Source of the DNA: Arcticibacter pallidicorallinus
GTDB lineage: Bacteria; Bacteroidota; Bacteroidia; Sphingobacteriales; Sphingobacteriaceae
Assembly (NCBI RefSeq): GCF_003002875.1
Contig: NZ_PVTH01000004.1
Location: 186,001 to 250,000, forward strand
Length of the DNA stretch: 64,000 nucleotides
Direction of reading: 5' to 3'
In this document: positions 30,592-40,058 of the stretch, in pieces
Layout: every line of letters begins with the position of its first letter
Numbering within the stretch: the stretch's first letter is position 1
Notes under the pieces: generated by a model
Seen by the model: the letters and a program-made list of their open reading frames with translations, nothing else
The model's database searches: none
Told to the model about the DNA's origin: nothing
Made by a program: the position numbers and the translations under genes

Positions 30592-32091
30592 TTATAAAAT
30601 AAACGGTGCCAGACCTTCTGCAATCTTACGATCGTTTGATAACCTGGGCACTTTGTTTTGACCTCCCAATTTACCCTCGCTCTTCATATACTGCTGGAAT
30701 GCTCCCTTAATCAAGCAACGTATAACGAGCGGCTGTAATATATTTCCCTTAATCAGATCAAAGTAGTAAATATTTTTCTTCTGCATTGCTTCGTCTACCT
30801 GCTTGCTAAATGCAACTAAATCATCTGGCTGACTAGCGAATTCAATAAACCACTCATGATATGGAAGTTCACCTGCGGATGGCGTCACCTGCGGTGCAAC
30901 CGTAAACTCGGTAATTTCCAGATGAGATTCTGCTGCCGCTTCCAGCAACGCACTCTCTACTTCTTCCCCTATCACATGCTCCCCAAAAGCAGAAATATAG
31001 TGTTTAATCCGGCCTGTCACCACAATTCGATATGGATTTTTTGAAACAAACCTTATCGTGTCACCAATGCTATATCCCCAAAGTCCGGCATTCGTATTGA
31101 GGATCAAAGCGTAGTTAGTGTCAAGCTCCACTTCTGCCAAACTCAAACGGCGTCGGTTTTCATTAAAATATTCTTCCGAAGGAATAAACTCATAAAACAT
31201 TCCGGCGTTTGTCAGAAGCAGCAAACCTCTTTCATTCTGCGAATCCTGATAGGCAATAAAGCCTTCGGAAGCCGGATATGTCTCAATAGAATCAATCTTT
31301 CTTCCGATTACCTCCTCCATCCGTTGCCGATAGGGCTCATAATTTACTCCTCCGTATACAAAGAGGCTAAAATTTTTGAATATATCCTTTATCTTCTTCC
31401 CTCCCGCCTTCGCAGACAATCGATCGAAATACATTTGCACCCAGGGCGGTATACCTGAAATAAGCGTCATATCTTCAGAAAATGTCTCCTCGACAATCGC
31501 ATCGACCTTTTCTTCCCAATCTTCGATACAATTTGTCTCATAAGACGGAAGCCGGTTCTTTTGCAAATATTGCGGAATATGATGCGCAACGATACCCGAA
31601 AGCCGACCTGTAGCAACGCCATGCTTCTCTGACAACACCGGACTCCCCTGCAGAAAAATCATCTTTCCATTTACAAAATCAGTTTTTCCGGTTTCATGTA
31701 TATAAGTTAACAGTGCACTCCGCGCTGCTTTGATATGCTCAGGCATGGATTCCTTTGAAATGGGAATGTATTTAACGCCCGACGTAGTACCAGAAGTTTT
31801 TGCAAGATAAGCAGGTTTACCTTTCCACAATATATCTGCTTCTCCTTTTACAACCCGCTCTATATAAGGCCGAAGATCTTCATAATCACGCACAGGTACG
31901 TTCTTTTTGAAGTCCTCGTAAGTCCGAATTTCATCGAAGTTGTGATCTTTGCCGAACGCAGTATAGCGCGCCTCATCCACAAGCGTAGCCATGACTTGCT
32001 GTTGCACTTCCACTGACCTCTTTTTCCACTTATTAATTTGGTAAACTGCCAACGCAGCAAAGGGCTTGCTAAGTTTCGCCTTAAGTCCCAT
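30592..32091 (-). CDS. GH3 auxin-responsive-promoter family protein (acyl-adenylate amide synthetase-like)
   Basis: A 499-residue member of the GH3 branch of adenylate-forming enzymes, known in plants for joining amino acids to hormones. The nucleotide-binding loop KTSGTTSG is at residues 98-105, and the family's YPASEGFIAYQ and NTNAGLWGYSIGDTIRF follow in the expected order. Bacterial substrates are unknown to me. No signal peptide or membrane helix is seen, so it is cytosolic. The position seven bases after a membrane-protein gene and just before dxr suggests it is a housekeeping member of this run. Confidence 0.85.
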   Translation of the reverse strand: MGLKAKLSKPFAALAVYQINKWKKRSVEVQQQVMATLVDEARYTAFGKDHNFDEIRTYEDFKKNVPVRDYEDLRPYIERVVKGEADILWKGKPAYLAKTSGTTSGVKYIPISKESMPEHIKAARSALLTYIHETGKTDFVNGKMIFLQGSPVLSEKHGVATGRLSGIVAHHIPQYLQKNRLPSYETNCIEDWEEKVDAIVEETFSEDMTLISGIPPWVQMYFDRLSAKAGGKKIKDIFKNFSLFVYGGVNYEPYRQRMEEVIGRKIDSIETYPASEGFIAYQDSQNERGLLLLTNAGMFYEFIPSEEYFNENRRRLSLAEVELDTNYALILNTNAGLWGYSIGDTIRFVSKNPYRIVVTGRIKHYISAFGEHVIGEEVESALLEAAAESHLEITEFTVAPQVTPSAGELPYHEWFIEFASQPDDLVAFSKQVDEAMQKKNIYYFDLIKGNILQPLVIRCLIKGAFQQYMKSEGKLGGQNKVPRLSNDRKIAEGLAPFIL

Positions 32092-32098
32092 AAATGTA

Positions 32099-32887
32099 TT
32101 AAATGATATTCCCCATTAACCCTGGATTGTCTTCTCCATGATACTCATTCATCATCTGGCGATAGGCCACCGCTATGGCCACACTCGACAAAGGGATGAT
32201 CAGTAACGAATTGACCAGGTTAATCATCGCAGCGGAAATCAGGTCCTGCTCAGAGTAAATTTTCAAATATAGCGCCTGAAAAATTGCAAGAAGCATCAGC
32301 AGCATCAATAACTTTGTAAAGTTCCCTCTCGTGATCGCCATACTCAGTCGGATAGATTTAAACGGCGAGCAGTTCCTGTCTATAATAAAAAACGGAAAAA
32401 AAGAAATCCGTATCCAGGTAAAAATGATACCAAGCACTCCCAGCGACGTTGCCACCTGAGTAAGAATAACCATCGGTATGCGTACATAGGCCAACGGAAG
32501 TATCACTAAGACGATAAGCCCATAAACCACAAGGATACAGAGTACGAAATAAAATGTAGCCAATAGAAACCTCAGAATTTGCCTTGTGGTCGGAAAGGAG
32601 TCCTTTACGTAAACGTCCTCATCAGGCTTATCGAGCACCCGAAGTACAAATTTGAATAGTGTAAGCTGGAATCCGAAGTAGGCAACGATGAAGATTAACA
32701 TCATGAATATGCTCAACCCAATGTTAAATCCTCCGATATACATGGCCAGAATGCCCGAGAGGTTAAATATAACAAACATAAGAAGGCACAAACCTAATAC
32801 CTTGAAATATTGGCGTTTCAGCACTCTCCATGCCGTTGCAACTACATCATTTACGCCAAATGTGCTTTCTTTTAGAAATTCAATCAT
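32099..32887 (-). CDS. Multi-pass inner-membrane protein of unknown function
   Basis: A 262-residue protein with about six hydrophobic helices (around residues 30-55, 60-80, 110-135, 145-170, 190-215 and 220-245). I recognise no catalytic motif or named family. The start overlaps the end of the upstream glycosyltransferase by four bases, and a GH3-family gene follows within seven bases, so it is co-expressed with them. A role in envelope assembly is only a guess from these neighbours. Confidence 0.7.
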   Translation of the reverse strand: MIEFLKESTFGVNDVVATAWRVLKRQYFKVLGLCLLMFVIFNLSGILAMYIGGFNIGLSIFMMLIFIVAYFGFQLTLFKFVLRVLDKPDEDVYVKDSFPTTRQILRFLLATFYFVLCILVVYGLIVLVILPLAYVRIPMVILTQVATSLGVLGIIFTWIRISFFPFFIIDRNCSPFKSIRLSMAITRGNFTKLLMLLMLLAIFQALYLKIYSEQDLISAAMINLVNSLLIIPLSSVAIAVAYRQMMNEYHGEDNPGLMGNII

Positions 32888-33855
32888 GAATGTTTAAGAA
32901 TTATTCTCTTCCAAAAATCCTGCATAAAACCTAAGCCGTAAGCCATTAGCTGAACAAAGGATGCTGCTATACTTAAAAACGCAACCTTAGCTGATTTGTT
33001 CGCATTCCATGAATGAAAGAACAATAGCAGGATATATACAGCAATCAGAAAATTGCATACATCTGCCAGTTTGATGCTTAGCGCGTTTGCAAGCACTGTA
33101 AAAATAACAAATAATGTAAACAATGCCGGAAAGAAATGGACTGCTTTCAACTGAGACGGGAAAAATGTATAAATATTTATCCTCGCACGTCCAAAAAAAT
33201 GCAACTGCTTGTAGAATTGCTTAAAATCTGTACGCCTTTTATGAAATACTTTTGCCTCAGGAATCAAGCCGCTCTTAAAGCCCATCGACTGTATGCGGAT
33301 ACTGAATTCTATATCCTCCCCCAGACGGGTTAGAATAAAGCCATTCGTCGCCTCCCATACCCTCCTGGAAATCCCCATATTGAAGCTTCTCGGATGAAAT
33401 GATCCACCAATTCGCTTCCTGTTACCCCTGATACCCCCCGTCGTAAAGGGTGATGTCATCGAATAACTGATCGCTTTCTGAACGGGAGTGAATGACGAAT
33501 GCGCCGCATCAGGACCTCCAAAGGCGTCCAGCTGGTATTTCAATAAATGACGATAAACGATCTCGAGATAATCTGAAGGAATCAGACAATCAGAATCAAA
33601 CATAATAAAATAGTCGCCCTTGGCTAGTTTAAACGCATAATTGCGAGTAAAGCCTTGTCCTTCATTTTCTTTAAAATAATATCGGACATCTAGCTTATCC
33701 CGGTAGCCCTCAACAATTTCACGGGCATCTTTGACAGATCCGTCTTCGATAACAAGAACTTCAAACTGAGTATAGGTCTGAAGGGTAAGTGTATGCAAAA
33801 GCTCATCTACCTCCTGGGGTCTGTTGTATAACGGAATGATTATCGAAAAGAACAT
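32884..33855 (-). CDS. Family 2 glycosyltransferase, membrane-anchored
   Basis: A 323-residue protein with a GT-A fold: the N-terminal FSIIIPLYNRPQEVDELL, the DxD-type motif FDSDCLIP near residue 92, and GEDIEFSIRI as the acceptor-side ED motif. Two or three C-terminal hydrophobic segments (~245-310) anchor it in the membrane. It probably transfers a sugar to a lipid carrier or surface glycan. It touches the second GT2 gene upstream by one base and overlaps the membrane-protein gene downstream. Confidence 0.85.
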   Translation of the reverse strand: MFFSIIIPLYNRPQEVDELLHTLTLQTYTQFEVLVIEDGSVKDAREIVEGYRDKLDVRYYFKENEGQGFTRNYAFKLAKGDYFIMFDSDCLIPSDYLEIVYRHLLKYQLDAFGGPDAAHSSFTPVQKAISYSMTSPFTTGGIRGNRKRIGGSFHPRSFNMGISRRVWEATNGFILTRLGEDIEFSIRIQSMGFKSGLIPEAKVFHKRRTDFKQFYKQLHFFGRARINIYTFFPSQLKAVHFFPALFTLFVIFTVLANALSIKLADVCNFLIAVYILLLFFHSWNANKSAKVAFLSIAASFVQLMAYGLGFMQDFWKRIILKHS

Positions 33856-34805
33856 CAGGCCTCTCTTTCTATCTGGTAAGCATTACGTTCAGACGAATTA
33901 CGCGCTACAAGTTCCGCAACAAAGCCGGTCAGAAACAACTGGAAACCAACAATTATGGCCACGAGTGCGATAAAAAATAAGGGCTGGTCAGTAACGTTTC
34001 TGAACTTGTGCCCCTGAGATATATCATAAAGCTTTTCAGCAATCAACCATACCGATATAACGGTTCCTGCAAAAAAGCTCAGAACACCCATAGCACCGAA
34101 AAAATGCATAGGACGCTTGCCAAACTTCCCGACAAAAACGATAGACACCAAATCCAGAAAACCATTTATAAATCGGCTCAGACCAAATTTCGTAGTTCCG
34201 TATTTCCTTGGACGGTGTTCTACAACCTGCTCTCCTATCTTTTTAAACCCAGCCCATTTCGCAAGCACCGGTATATAACGGTGCATTTCCCCATAAACCT
34301 CGATACTCTTAATCACTTCCCGGCGATAAGCTTTCAATCCGCAATTAAAGTCATGAAGATTGTGGATTCCCGACATTTTCCTGGTAGCCGAGTTGAAGAG
34401 CTTGGTCGGTACTGTTTTCGTGATGGGATCATGCCGTTTCTTCTTCCACCCAGAAATAAGATCGTATTTATCGTCAACGATTCGGCTGTAAAGACCTGGT
34501 ATCTCATCTGGACTGTCCTGCAGATCTGCGTCCATCGTAATCACCACCCTGCCTTGCGCAGCCTCAAACCCGACATTTAGGGCGGCAGACTTGCCGTAAT
34601 TCCTTCTGAATTTAATCCCGCGAATGTGCGGATGTAGTTTCTTCAGGTCTTCTATTACTTCCCAGGAGCGATCTGTACTTCCGTCATCCACCAGAATTAT
34701 CTCGTAAGAATAGTTATGGGTCTCCATAACTCGGCGATTCCATTCAACTAATTCTGGCAGAGATTCTTCTTCGTTATATAGCGGTACGACTACAGATATA
34801 TCCAT
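33855..34805 (-). CDS. Family 2 glycosyltransferase of the DPM1/GtrB type
   Basis: An approximately 316-residue protein beginning MDISVVVPLYNEEESLPEL, with the DxD-type motif MDADLQDSPDEIPGL and two C-terminal membrane helices (around 230-255 and 270-300). This architecture is typical of polyprenyl-phosphate glycosyltransferases that load a sugar onto undecaprenyl phosphate. The longest frame begins at 34820 (MLNSH extension). I prefer the Met at 34805, since the fold starts right there. It may supply the donor for the adjacent GT2 protein; that pairing is inference. Confidence 0.86.
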   Translation of the reverse strand: MDISVVVPLYNEEESLPELVEWNRRVMETHNYSYEIILVDDGSTDRSWEVIEDLKKLHPHIRGIKFRRNYGKSAALNVGFEAAQGRVVITMDADLQDSPDEIPGLYSRIVDDKYDLISGWKKKRHDPITKTVPTKLFNSATRKMSGIHNLHDFNCGLKAYRREVIKSIEVYGEMHRYIPVLAKWAGFKKIGEQVVEHRPRKYGTTKFGLSRFINGFLDLVSIVFVGKFGKRPMHFFGAMGVLSFFAGTVISVWLIAEKLYDISQGHKFRNVTDQPLFFIALVAIIVGFQLFLTGFVAELVARNSSERNAYQIEREA

Positions 34806-34824
34806 ATGTGAGTTCAACATAGTA

Positions 34825-35409
34825 TTAGTCCTCTGCCCTCATAAAGACAGGAGGCTCTTTTTTAAATATCGCTGCAAAGATAAGCGCAACTACAAAAATT
34901 ATTATGATAGCTTGCAAATATCCCTGAACCATTTGTCCGGTACTCAGCTCAGCTCCTTCCGCAAATCCGGCATTTACCTTCTCCAATGATGCATCAATTT
35001 CATCCTGATTTGCTCCTTGACTTTCCAGGAACGAGGTGGTGACTCTAATAAGGTTTTCCTTGGTCTGAGCTTTCAACCCTGGTCCGCTTACTTTGTAAAA
35101 AATAGAATTGCCCACGGTTGAAAAGGTATAGGCCACGATAAACATGATAAATAGCCCTGTTGTTGCTTGCCTCAGAGTCCAGTACCCCCCAACCCGTTTC
35201 CTCAAATTCAGTGTCAAAAACACGGCAGCTCCAAGGGGTATCAGTAATGACACAATTAAGGGCGTTGCAACAACAAAGGCAAAACGCGCTGTATTTGCCA
35301 GCATATATACCGATATAATTCCGGCAAGCAGCACGATAATACCAAAGATGAGGCCATTAATGGCCCCACCTTTTTTCAATTCTCTCTGATCTAATGATAT
35401 TTCGGCCAC
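34825..35409 (-). CDS. DUF4199 family membrane protein
   Basis: A 194-residue protein with four hydrophobic helices (about residues 17-40, 45-68, 82-104 and 163-185) and a hydrophilic loop between helices 3 and 4 rich in charged residues. This layout matches DUF4199, a family found mainly in Bacteroidota and of unknown function. It is commonly encoded next to dolichyl-phosphate-type glycosyltransferases, as here. Its ATG directly abuts the stop codon of the acidic protein upstream. Confidence 0.8.
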   Translation of the reverse strand: MAEISLDQRELKKGGAINGLIFGIIVLLAGIISVYMLANTARFAFVVATPLIVSLLIPLGAAVFLTLNLRKRVGGYWTLRQATTGLFIMFIVAYTFSTVGNSIFYKVSGPGLKAQTKENLIRVTTSFLESQGANQDEIDASLEKVNAGFAEGAELSTGQMVQGYLQAIIIIFVVALIFAAIFKKEPPVFMRAED

Positions 35410-36084
35410 CTATTCTCCTTCATTAAACGCTACTAACATAGAGTAGACTACAGCATCAAATTCCGGATCCTGACTGTAGTTGATGACCTCCTGGACTTCA
35501 TCATCCTCAGGAGTGGTCTGTAGGAAGAAGCACATCACCGGATAAAACAAATCTCCTATTTCAGACTCTTCAGACAAACTTGCAGAAACTTTGCTGATCT
35601 CCTCAACATTACTTTCCATAAGTACCTGGTTGGCTATCATATCTTCATAGATGCGATGCTCATCCTGGAACTCATCCTCATCAACCAACAGGAACTCCTT
35701 CAAAAAGTCTTCAAGCTCCGGCTGAATATCCTCATCTTCGCACTCCTGAATATAAAGTAATACGTTCAGCAGTTCTGTCCCACGGTCGATCGTCTGGTTT
35801 TCAATTTCCTCCCACTCAGGAGTCTCCAGATAGTCTTCCTCCAGCTTATGCACATCTTCTGAAAAGAAGTTGACCATCAGCAGATCAAAGAACACCTCCC
35901 GAAGGTTCTCCAACGATGGCTCATCGTCAAACGCGGCGTCAAGATCCGCAACCTTTTCCATAAAACCTTTCTCAGAATCGAAGACAGCACTGATCTTGTC
36001 CTGAAACTCGCCAACTGATTTTCCTGAGATACTCTCAAATTGCGCTAACGCGGCATTGACTGCCTTTTCGATCTGTTTTTCCAT
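35410..36084 (-). CDS. Highly acidic hypothetical protein
   Basis: A 224-residue soluble protein very rich in Asp and Glu, predicted to be mostly helical, with no signal peptide, membrane helix or recognised motif. It lies five bases after the dihydroorotase-like gene and abuts the DUF4199 gene, so it is firmly inside the operon. I do not recognise its family and infer no function. Confidence 0.75.
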   Translation of the reverse strand: MEKQIEKAVNAALAQFESISGKSVGEFQDKISAVFDSEKGFMEKVADLDAAFDDEPSLENLREVFFDLLMVNFFSEDVHKLEEDYLETPEWEEIENQTIDRGTELLNVLLYIQECEDEDIQPELEDFLKEFLLVDEDEFQDEHRIYEDMIANQVLMESNVEEISKVSASLSEESEIGDLFYPVMCFFLQTTPEDDEVQEVINYSQDPEFDAVVYSMLVAFNEGE

Positions 36085-36089
36085 AGTCC

Positions 36090-37358
36090 TTATTGTTGAT
36101 AATAAAACTGTTCATTGTTACACACGGCCAAAACCCTTCCTTTTAATATTTGACCCATAAAAGGTGAATTGGCCGATTTAGATTTATTGCTGCTTGCCTC
36201 AAAGACCCATTCCAAATCTTCACTAAAGAGAACGAAGTTGGCAACCTGTCCTTCTTCCAGAGGCGGTAAAGGCAAATTCAATATCTTCCTCGGATTTACA
36301 GCTAGCTTTTCCACCAGCAGTTCAATCGGAAGTCCGGTTTTAAGCGCCAACGGAAGAACCGTTTGCAAGCCTATGATTCCAAACGAGGCAATTTCAAACT
36401 CCACATCTTTAAACTCAATTTCGTGCGGCGTATGCTGCGATACTATCGCGTCAATCGTGCCATCTCTTAAGCCTTCCAAAAGTGCATCGACATCTTCCTT
36501 AGCTCTCAACGGCGGTTTAACTTTATAGTTGGTATCGAAGCCCTTCAGAACCTCATCTGTAAGTACCAAATGATGAGCCGCGACGTCGCAGGTCACACGG
36601 GTTCCCTTCGCTTTTGCTTCGCGGATCAGCCTTACGCTTCCCGCTGAAGAAATGGTGCTGAAATGTATTCTCGAGTCATTGTATTCTGCTAAATACAAAT
36701 CTCTCGAAATAGCAATCTCTTCCGCAAGGTTCGGAATACCCTTCATTCCCAAAAAAGTACTAACGATTCCTTCGTTCATTTTACCTTTCCCTGCTACTGA
36801 GCTATCTTCAGGATAAGAAAATACAAGTCCGCCAAATCCCTTTGCATAAAGTAAAGCCCTGCTCATAAGTCCCGAGTCATTTATCGGCCGGTTACCGTCA
36901 GTAAATGCGACTGCTCCTGCAAGCTTCATATCGTAGAGCTCGGCAAGGTCCTTACCTTCTCTTCCCTGACTAATACAACCTAAAGGATGAATATCTGCCA
37001 GAAAGCTGGAACTGCGATTTACTATGTAAGAAACTTCCGACTTGGAATGCACGGGCGGATGGGTAGAGGGTTGAAGAGCTAATCCCGTAAATCCACCGGC
37101 AACAGCTGCCAGGGTTCCACTTATCAGATCCTCACGGGTCTCATAACCTGGTTCGCCAAAACTAGCGTTAAGATCAAAAAATCCGGGAGCCAGGTAGCAC
37201 CCTTCTGAGTTTATTACTTGCAGCCCCTCCATGTTGGCGTCAATATTCACAGACAGCTCCACAATCTTACCGTCTTTAATCAATACATCAACAGACTTTT
37301 TATGATATTCAGAGCTTGGATAGATAAGAGTAGCTGAGCGAAAGAGTAGTGTATTCAT
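36090..37358 (-). CDS. Dihydroorotase-like protein lacking the metal-binding and catalytic residues
   Basis: A 422-residue amidohydrolase-fold protein aligned over its whole length with class I dihydroorotase, the third step of pyrimidine synthesis. The active site is nearly all replaced. The HxHxR signature reads N64-A-S66-F-G68 before EPG. The HcED histidine is Tyr183, the HIcH histidine is Thr235, and the catalytic Asp of TDHAPH is Gln308 in SQHTPH. Structural motifs (GLQTVLPL, KVKPPLR, VTCDVAAHHLVLTDE) are kept. This resembles the inactive PyrC-prime proteins that support aspartate transcarbamoylase assembly. A scaffolding or regulatory role is therefore likelier than catalysis. It sits in the operon between a BatA-like gene and the acidic protein. 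Confidence 0.85.
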   Translation of the reverse strand: MNTLLFRSATLIYPSSEYHKKSVDVLIKDGKIVELSVNIDANMEGLQVINSEGCYLAPGFFDLNASFGEPGYETREDLISGTLAAVAGGFTGLALQPSTHPPVHSKSEVSYIVNRSSSFLADIHPLGCISQGREGKDLAELYDMKLAGAVAFTDGNRPINDSGLMSRALLYAKGFGGLVFSYPEDSSVAGKGKMNEGIVSTFLGMKGIPNLAEEIAISRDLYLAEYNDSRIHFSTISSAGSVRLIREAKAKGTRVTCDVAAHHLVLTDEVLKGFDTNYKVKPPLRAKEDVDALLEGLRDGTIDAIVSQHTPHEIEFKDVEFEIASFGIIGLQTVLPLALKTGLPIELLVEKLAVNPRKILNLPLPPLEEGQVANFVLFSEDLEWVFEASSNKSKSANSPFMGQILKGRVLAVCNNEQFYYQQ

Positions 37359-37373
37359 TTGATCGTTAATCTA

Positions 37374-39410
37374 TTAAGTCTTCTGCCCATAATAACGCAG
37401 GAGCAGGATTTCCGCAGCAAGGCAAATCAGGGATAAAATTAGACAAAGTTTCCACAACTGCACACCATAATTTTCGGCTTTTATTTCTGATGCCAACATA
37501 TTGTCAGCTGTGTCATACAGCTTCGAAGCCGCGTCTGGGAAAACTTTCTCAAGCATGTCGTCGCTCAAATAGCTTAAGTCAGATTCGGATGGATTGATAT
37601 TAAAAGCAACCTTGCTTATTAAACGGTCACCGCGTGTTAAATCGTAAATTCCAGGCTGGATTACCTGGTCCGAGATAAACATTCTGACACCGCTTTCTGT
37701 TTGCCTGATATCGGGAATGATTTCGCTGTCCCCATCCCTCAATCTAAGTCCTTCCCTGCTACCTGAATCCGAACTCTTCAAGTTAATTAGTTCATCCTTC
37801 CCAAGGGTATAATAGAGAGGCTGATCTCGAAGACTGGAAAATGCAGACTGGTACATAATTGGGACAAAGAGTGAATGCCTTACAAGATTCGAACTCTCTT
37901 CATCGGCTGCAACGGCCGACAAGAATACCTGCCCTGCTCCTACTGCGTATTGAGCCAGAAGCAGATGCTTATTCTCAAATTTAAGTAGAGTCCGGCGACT
38001 GCTTCTAATCATATCCGAATACCGCACATACGATTTCGCTTCGGGGAGATCCATGTTCCTGGGTATCGCTTGAAAAACGTCTCTGAAGATCGAATGGCTA
38101 CGATCCATATAGTCCGTTTTAACCGTCTCTTCAACCCTACCCAATGGTTTATCAATACCGAGACGCAAGCTAAGACTTTCCAACTCAGACAGCTTTCCTT
38201 CCGAAGGAGGAAAAAGAAACAGAGTCCCTCCTTTACGAACATATTCTGTCAACCGTTGAATCAGACCTTCACTGATGCTTGCCGAACCAGGTAAGACAAC
38301 CATCGGATAGGCATCGAGCCACGAATAGTTTACATGGCCCACATCGGTATGCTCCGCCTTAAAAAACGCTTCGGACCGATATACTGCATCAACATATACG
38401 TTTGGTTCCTTGTTGTCAAGTATGAGAATGGGTAAGGATTCCCTGACGGGATAAGTGAAGAAATACCGGTCATCAAAAGTAAAGGGATTATCAACTATTG
38501 CTACACTTGCTTCCTGCCAGCCGCTCGCCGGCGAGTTGAAAGCCAATGTATCCAAAGCATCCTGCCGCCCTTCAATATCAACGCTTGAGAGCGCCTTCTG
38601 ATGACCTCCTACCTGCAATTTGACGGTTACCTGCTCCGCTTTGTTATCAGAGTTATTGCGCAGTCTAACTACCAGTTGTTCCGGTCCCCCGGGTTTATGC
38701 AGTGGCGACACAAACCATAAAGAATCAATTGAAATATTAGTTAGACCTTCAGCCTTAAGTTTAACTAACGAATAGCGGCTCAAAGAGTCGGTACCAACCT
38801 GCTGCCCGTCCCAGAGGTTACGTTGAAAATCCGACAGAAAATAGGCGACTTTCGAATTAACTGGCTTTCCGCTGAACAACATATTCTGCCGGTCTAACAC
38901 TTCTCTGACGCTACGGCTACGTGCGCTTATACGAATAGTATCGACCGCCTCCTGAAATTCCTCTTTTGTCATCAGCCGCTGATGAAGTCCTTCGAAATCA
39001 TTTGTCACGAGCTGAATCTTCGTATTTGCGCCGTATACGGCCGCGATATCCTTAGCCTTCTTCTTTGCCTCTTCCAATAAGCTACCCTCACGGCTGACAG
39101 CTTCCATACTGTATGAATTATCGATATAGACGCTGACATACTTAGCATCAGCTCCAGCAGCACCTTCATGATCAGCAACATATGGCCGTGCAAAAGCGAG
39201 TACTAAAAATGCCACCGCGAGCGATCGACACAACAATAAAGCGTAGCGTTTAACCTGTCTTGACCCCGTTGTCTCTAGCTCAACCTTCTTCAGCAACGAT
39301 ACGTTCGAAAAATAGACCCTCTTGAAACGCCTGAAATTAAAAAGATGAACAATTACAGGAACTGCAATCAAGCCAAGCGCAAACAGAAACTCGGGAAAAA
39401 GAAATCGCAT
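37374..39410 (-). CDS. BatA-domain, von Willebrand-like membrane protein
   Basis: A 678-residue protein opening with the aerotolerance BatA N-terminal domain: FLFPEFLFALGLIAVPVIVHLF as the first membrane helix, then the basic loop and a second helix near 55-78. A VWA-like domain follows (YVSVYIDNSYSME, a partial metal-ion site), then a long periplasmic part and a C-terminal helix (about 650-672). Function in Bacteroidota is unknown; related Bat proteins act in envelope stress or oxygen tolerance. It is the first gene of the ten-gene minus-strand run. A TAnnTTTG-like box at 39422-39415 is too close to the ATG to be convincing. Confidence 0.8.
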   Translation of the reverse strand: MRFLFPEFLFALGLIAVPVIVHLFNFRRFKRVYFSNVSLLKKVELETTGSRQVKRYALLLCRSLAVAFLVLAFARPYVADHEGAAGADAKYVSVYIDNSYSMEAVSREGSLLEEAKKKAKDIAAVYGANTKIQLVTNDFEGLHQRLMTKEEFQEAVDTIRISARSRSVREVLDRQNMLFSGKPVNSKVAYFLSDFQRNLWDGQQVGTDSLSRYSLVKLKAEGLTNISIDSLWFVSPLHKPGGPEQLVVRLRNNSDNKAEQVTVKLQVGGHQKALSSVDIEGRQDALDTLAFNSPASGWQEASVAIVDNPFTFDDRYFFTYPVRESLPILILDNKEPNVYVDAVYRSEAFFKAEHTDVGHVNYSWLDAYPMVVLPGSASISEGLIQRLTEYVRKGGTLFLFPPSEGKLSELESLSLRLGIDKPLGRVEETVKTDYMDRSHSIFRDVFQAIPRNMDLPEAKSYVRYSDMIRSSRRTLLKFENKHLLLAQYAVGAGQVFLSAVAADEESSNLVRHSLFVPIMYQSAFSSLRDQPLYYTLGKDELINLKSSDSGSREGLRLRDGDSEIIPDIRQTESGVRMFISDQVIQPGIYDLTRGDRLISKVAFNINPSESDLSYLSDDMLEKVFPDAASKLYDTADNMLASEIKAENYGVQLWKLCLILSLICLAAEILLLRYYGQKT

Positions 39411-39549
39411 CAGTCAAAAATACATATAAATAAGACTATCTCCCATCAGGATGAAACACCTGCGTGCCTCCAGACGTTGTACCATGAAATATGGATGTTT
39501 ACTTTCGCAACGGAAATAACTGCAAAGACACCATAAAACGAACATCAAC

Positions 39550-39987
39550 ATGGAAAAACAGAACATCAGCAATCACATTCGTTTCTACGCCCCCCACCAC
39601 TTCATTTTTTATCCCGTAATTTTGCTACTGATCATATCCGCGGTCTACTATACGATCACTGACAGCGAAAACCGAGTAGTCTTTTCTTTTATCACTGCTG
39701 TACTGATACTCGTATGTTGGCTGTCTTACATGACCCGGCAGCACTATGCCTTGACGAATCAAAATCGTACTGTAAGATTGGAGATGCGTCTTCGCTACTT
39801 TCAGCTGACCGGCACACCTTTCGATCAGGTTGAAAACCAACTGTCGTTCTCTCAGCTATCGGCATTACGATTCGCATCGGATCCAGAACTTGTCGCGCTT
39901 ATCGAAAGAACCCTCGAAGAAGACCTGGACTCCAAAACAATAAAGAAATCTATCCAAAACTGGCAACCAGACCACATGAGGGTTTAG
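39550..39987 (+). CDS. DUF6526 family small membrane protein
   Basis: A 145-residue protein with two membrane helices (about 18-35 and 43-61) and a cytoplasmic helical tail. The pattern NHIRFYAPHHFIFYP at the start and RLRYFQLTG in the middle fit DUF6526, a Bacteroidota family of unknown function. It reads away from the BatA-like gene across a 139-base gap. The function is unknown. Confidence 0.7.
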   Translation: MEKQNISNHIRFYAPHHFIFYPVILLLIISAVYYTITDSENRVVFSFITAVLILVCWLSYMTRQHYALTNQNRTVRLEMRLRYFQLTGTPFDQVENQLSFSQLSALRFASDPELVALIERTLEEDLDSKTIKKSIQNWQPDHMRV

Positions 39988-40058
39988 TTTTTAATATAGA
40001 TATGACACATCTCAAAACTTAACCCCACAGATATCGGTTTACTTTAGAAAAGAACTTA

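Noticed and set aside
34008-34580. A 190-residue open frame opposite the GtrB-type glycosyltransferase
   Set aside because: It lies entirely antisense to a gene with clear GT2 motifs, and its sequence has no recognisable domain.
39415-39422. A TAnnTTTG match upstream of the BatA-like gene
   Set aside because: It ends only five bases before the start codon, so transcription would begin inside or at the ATG.
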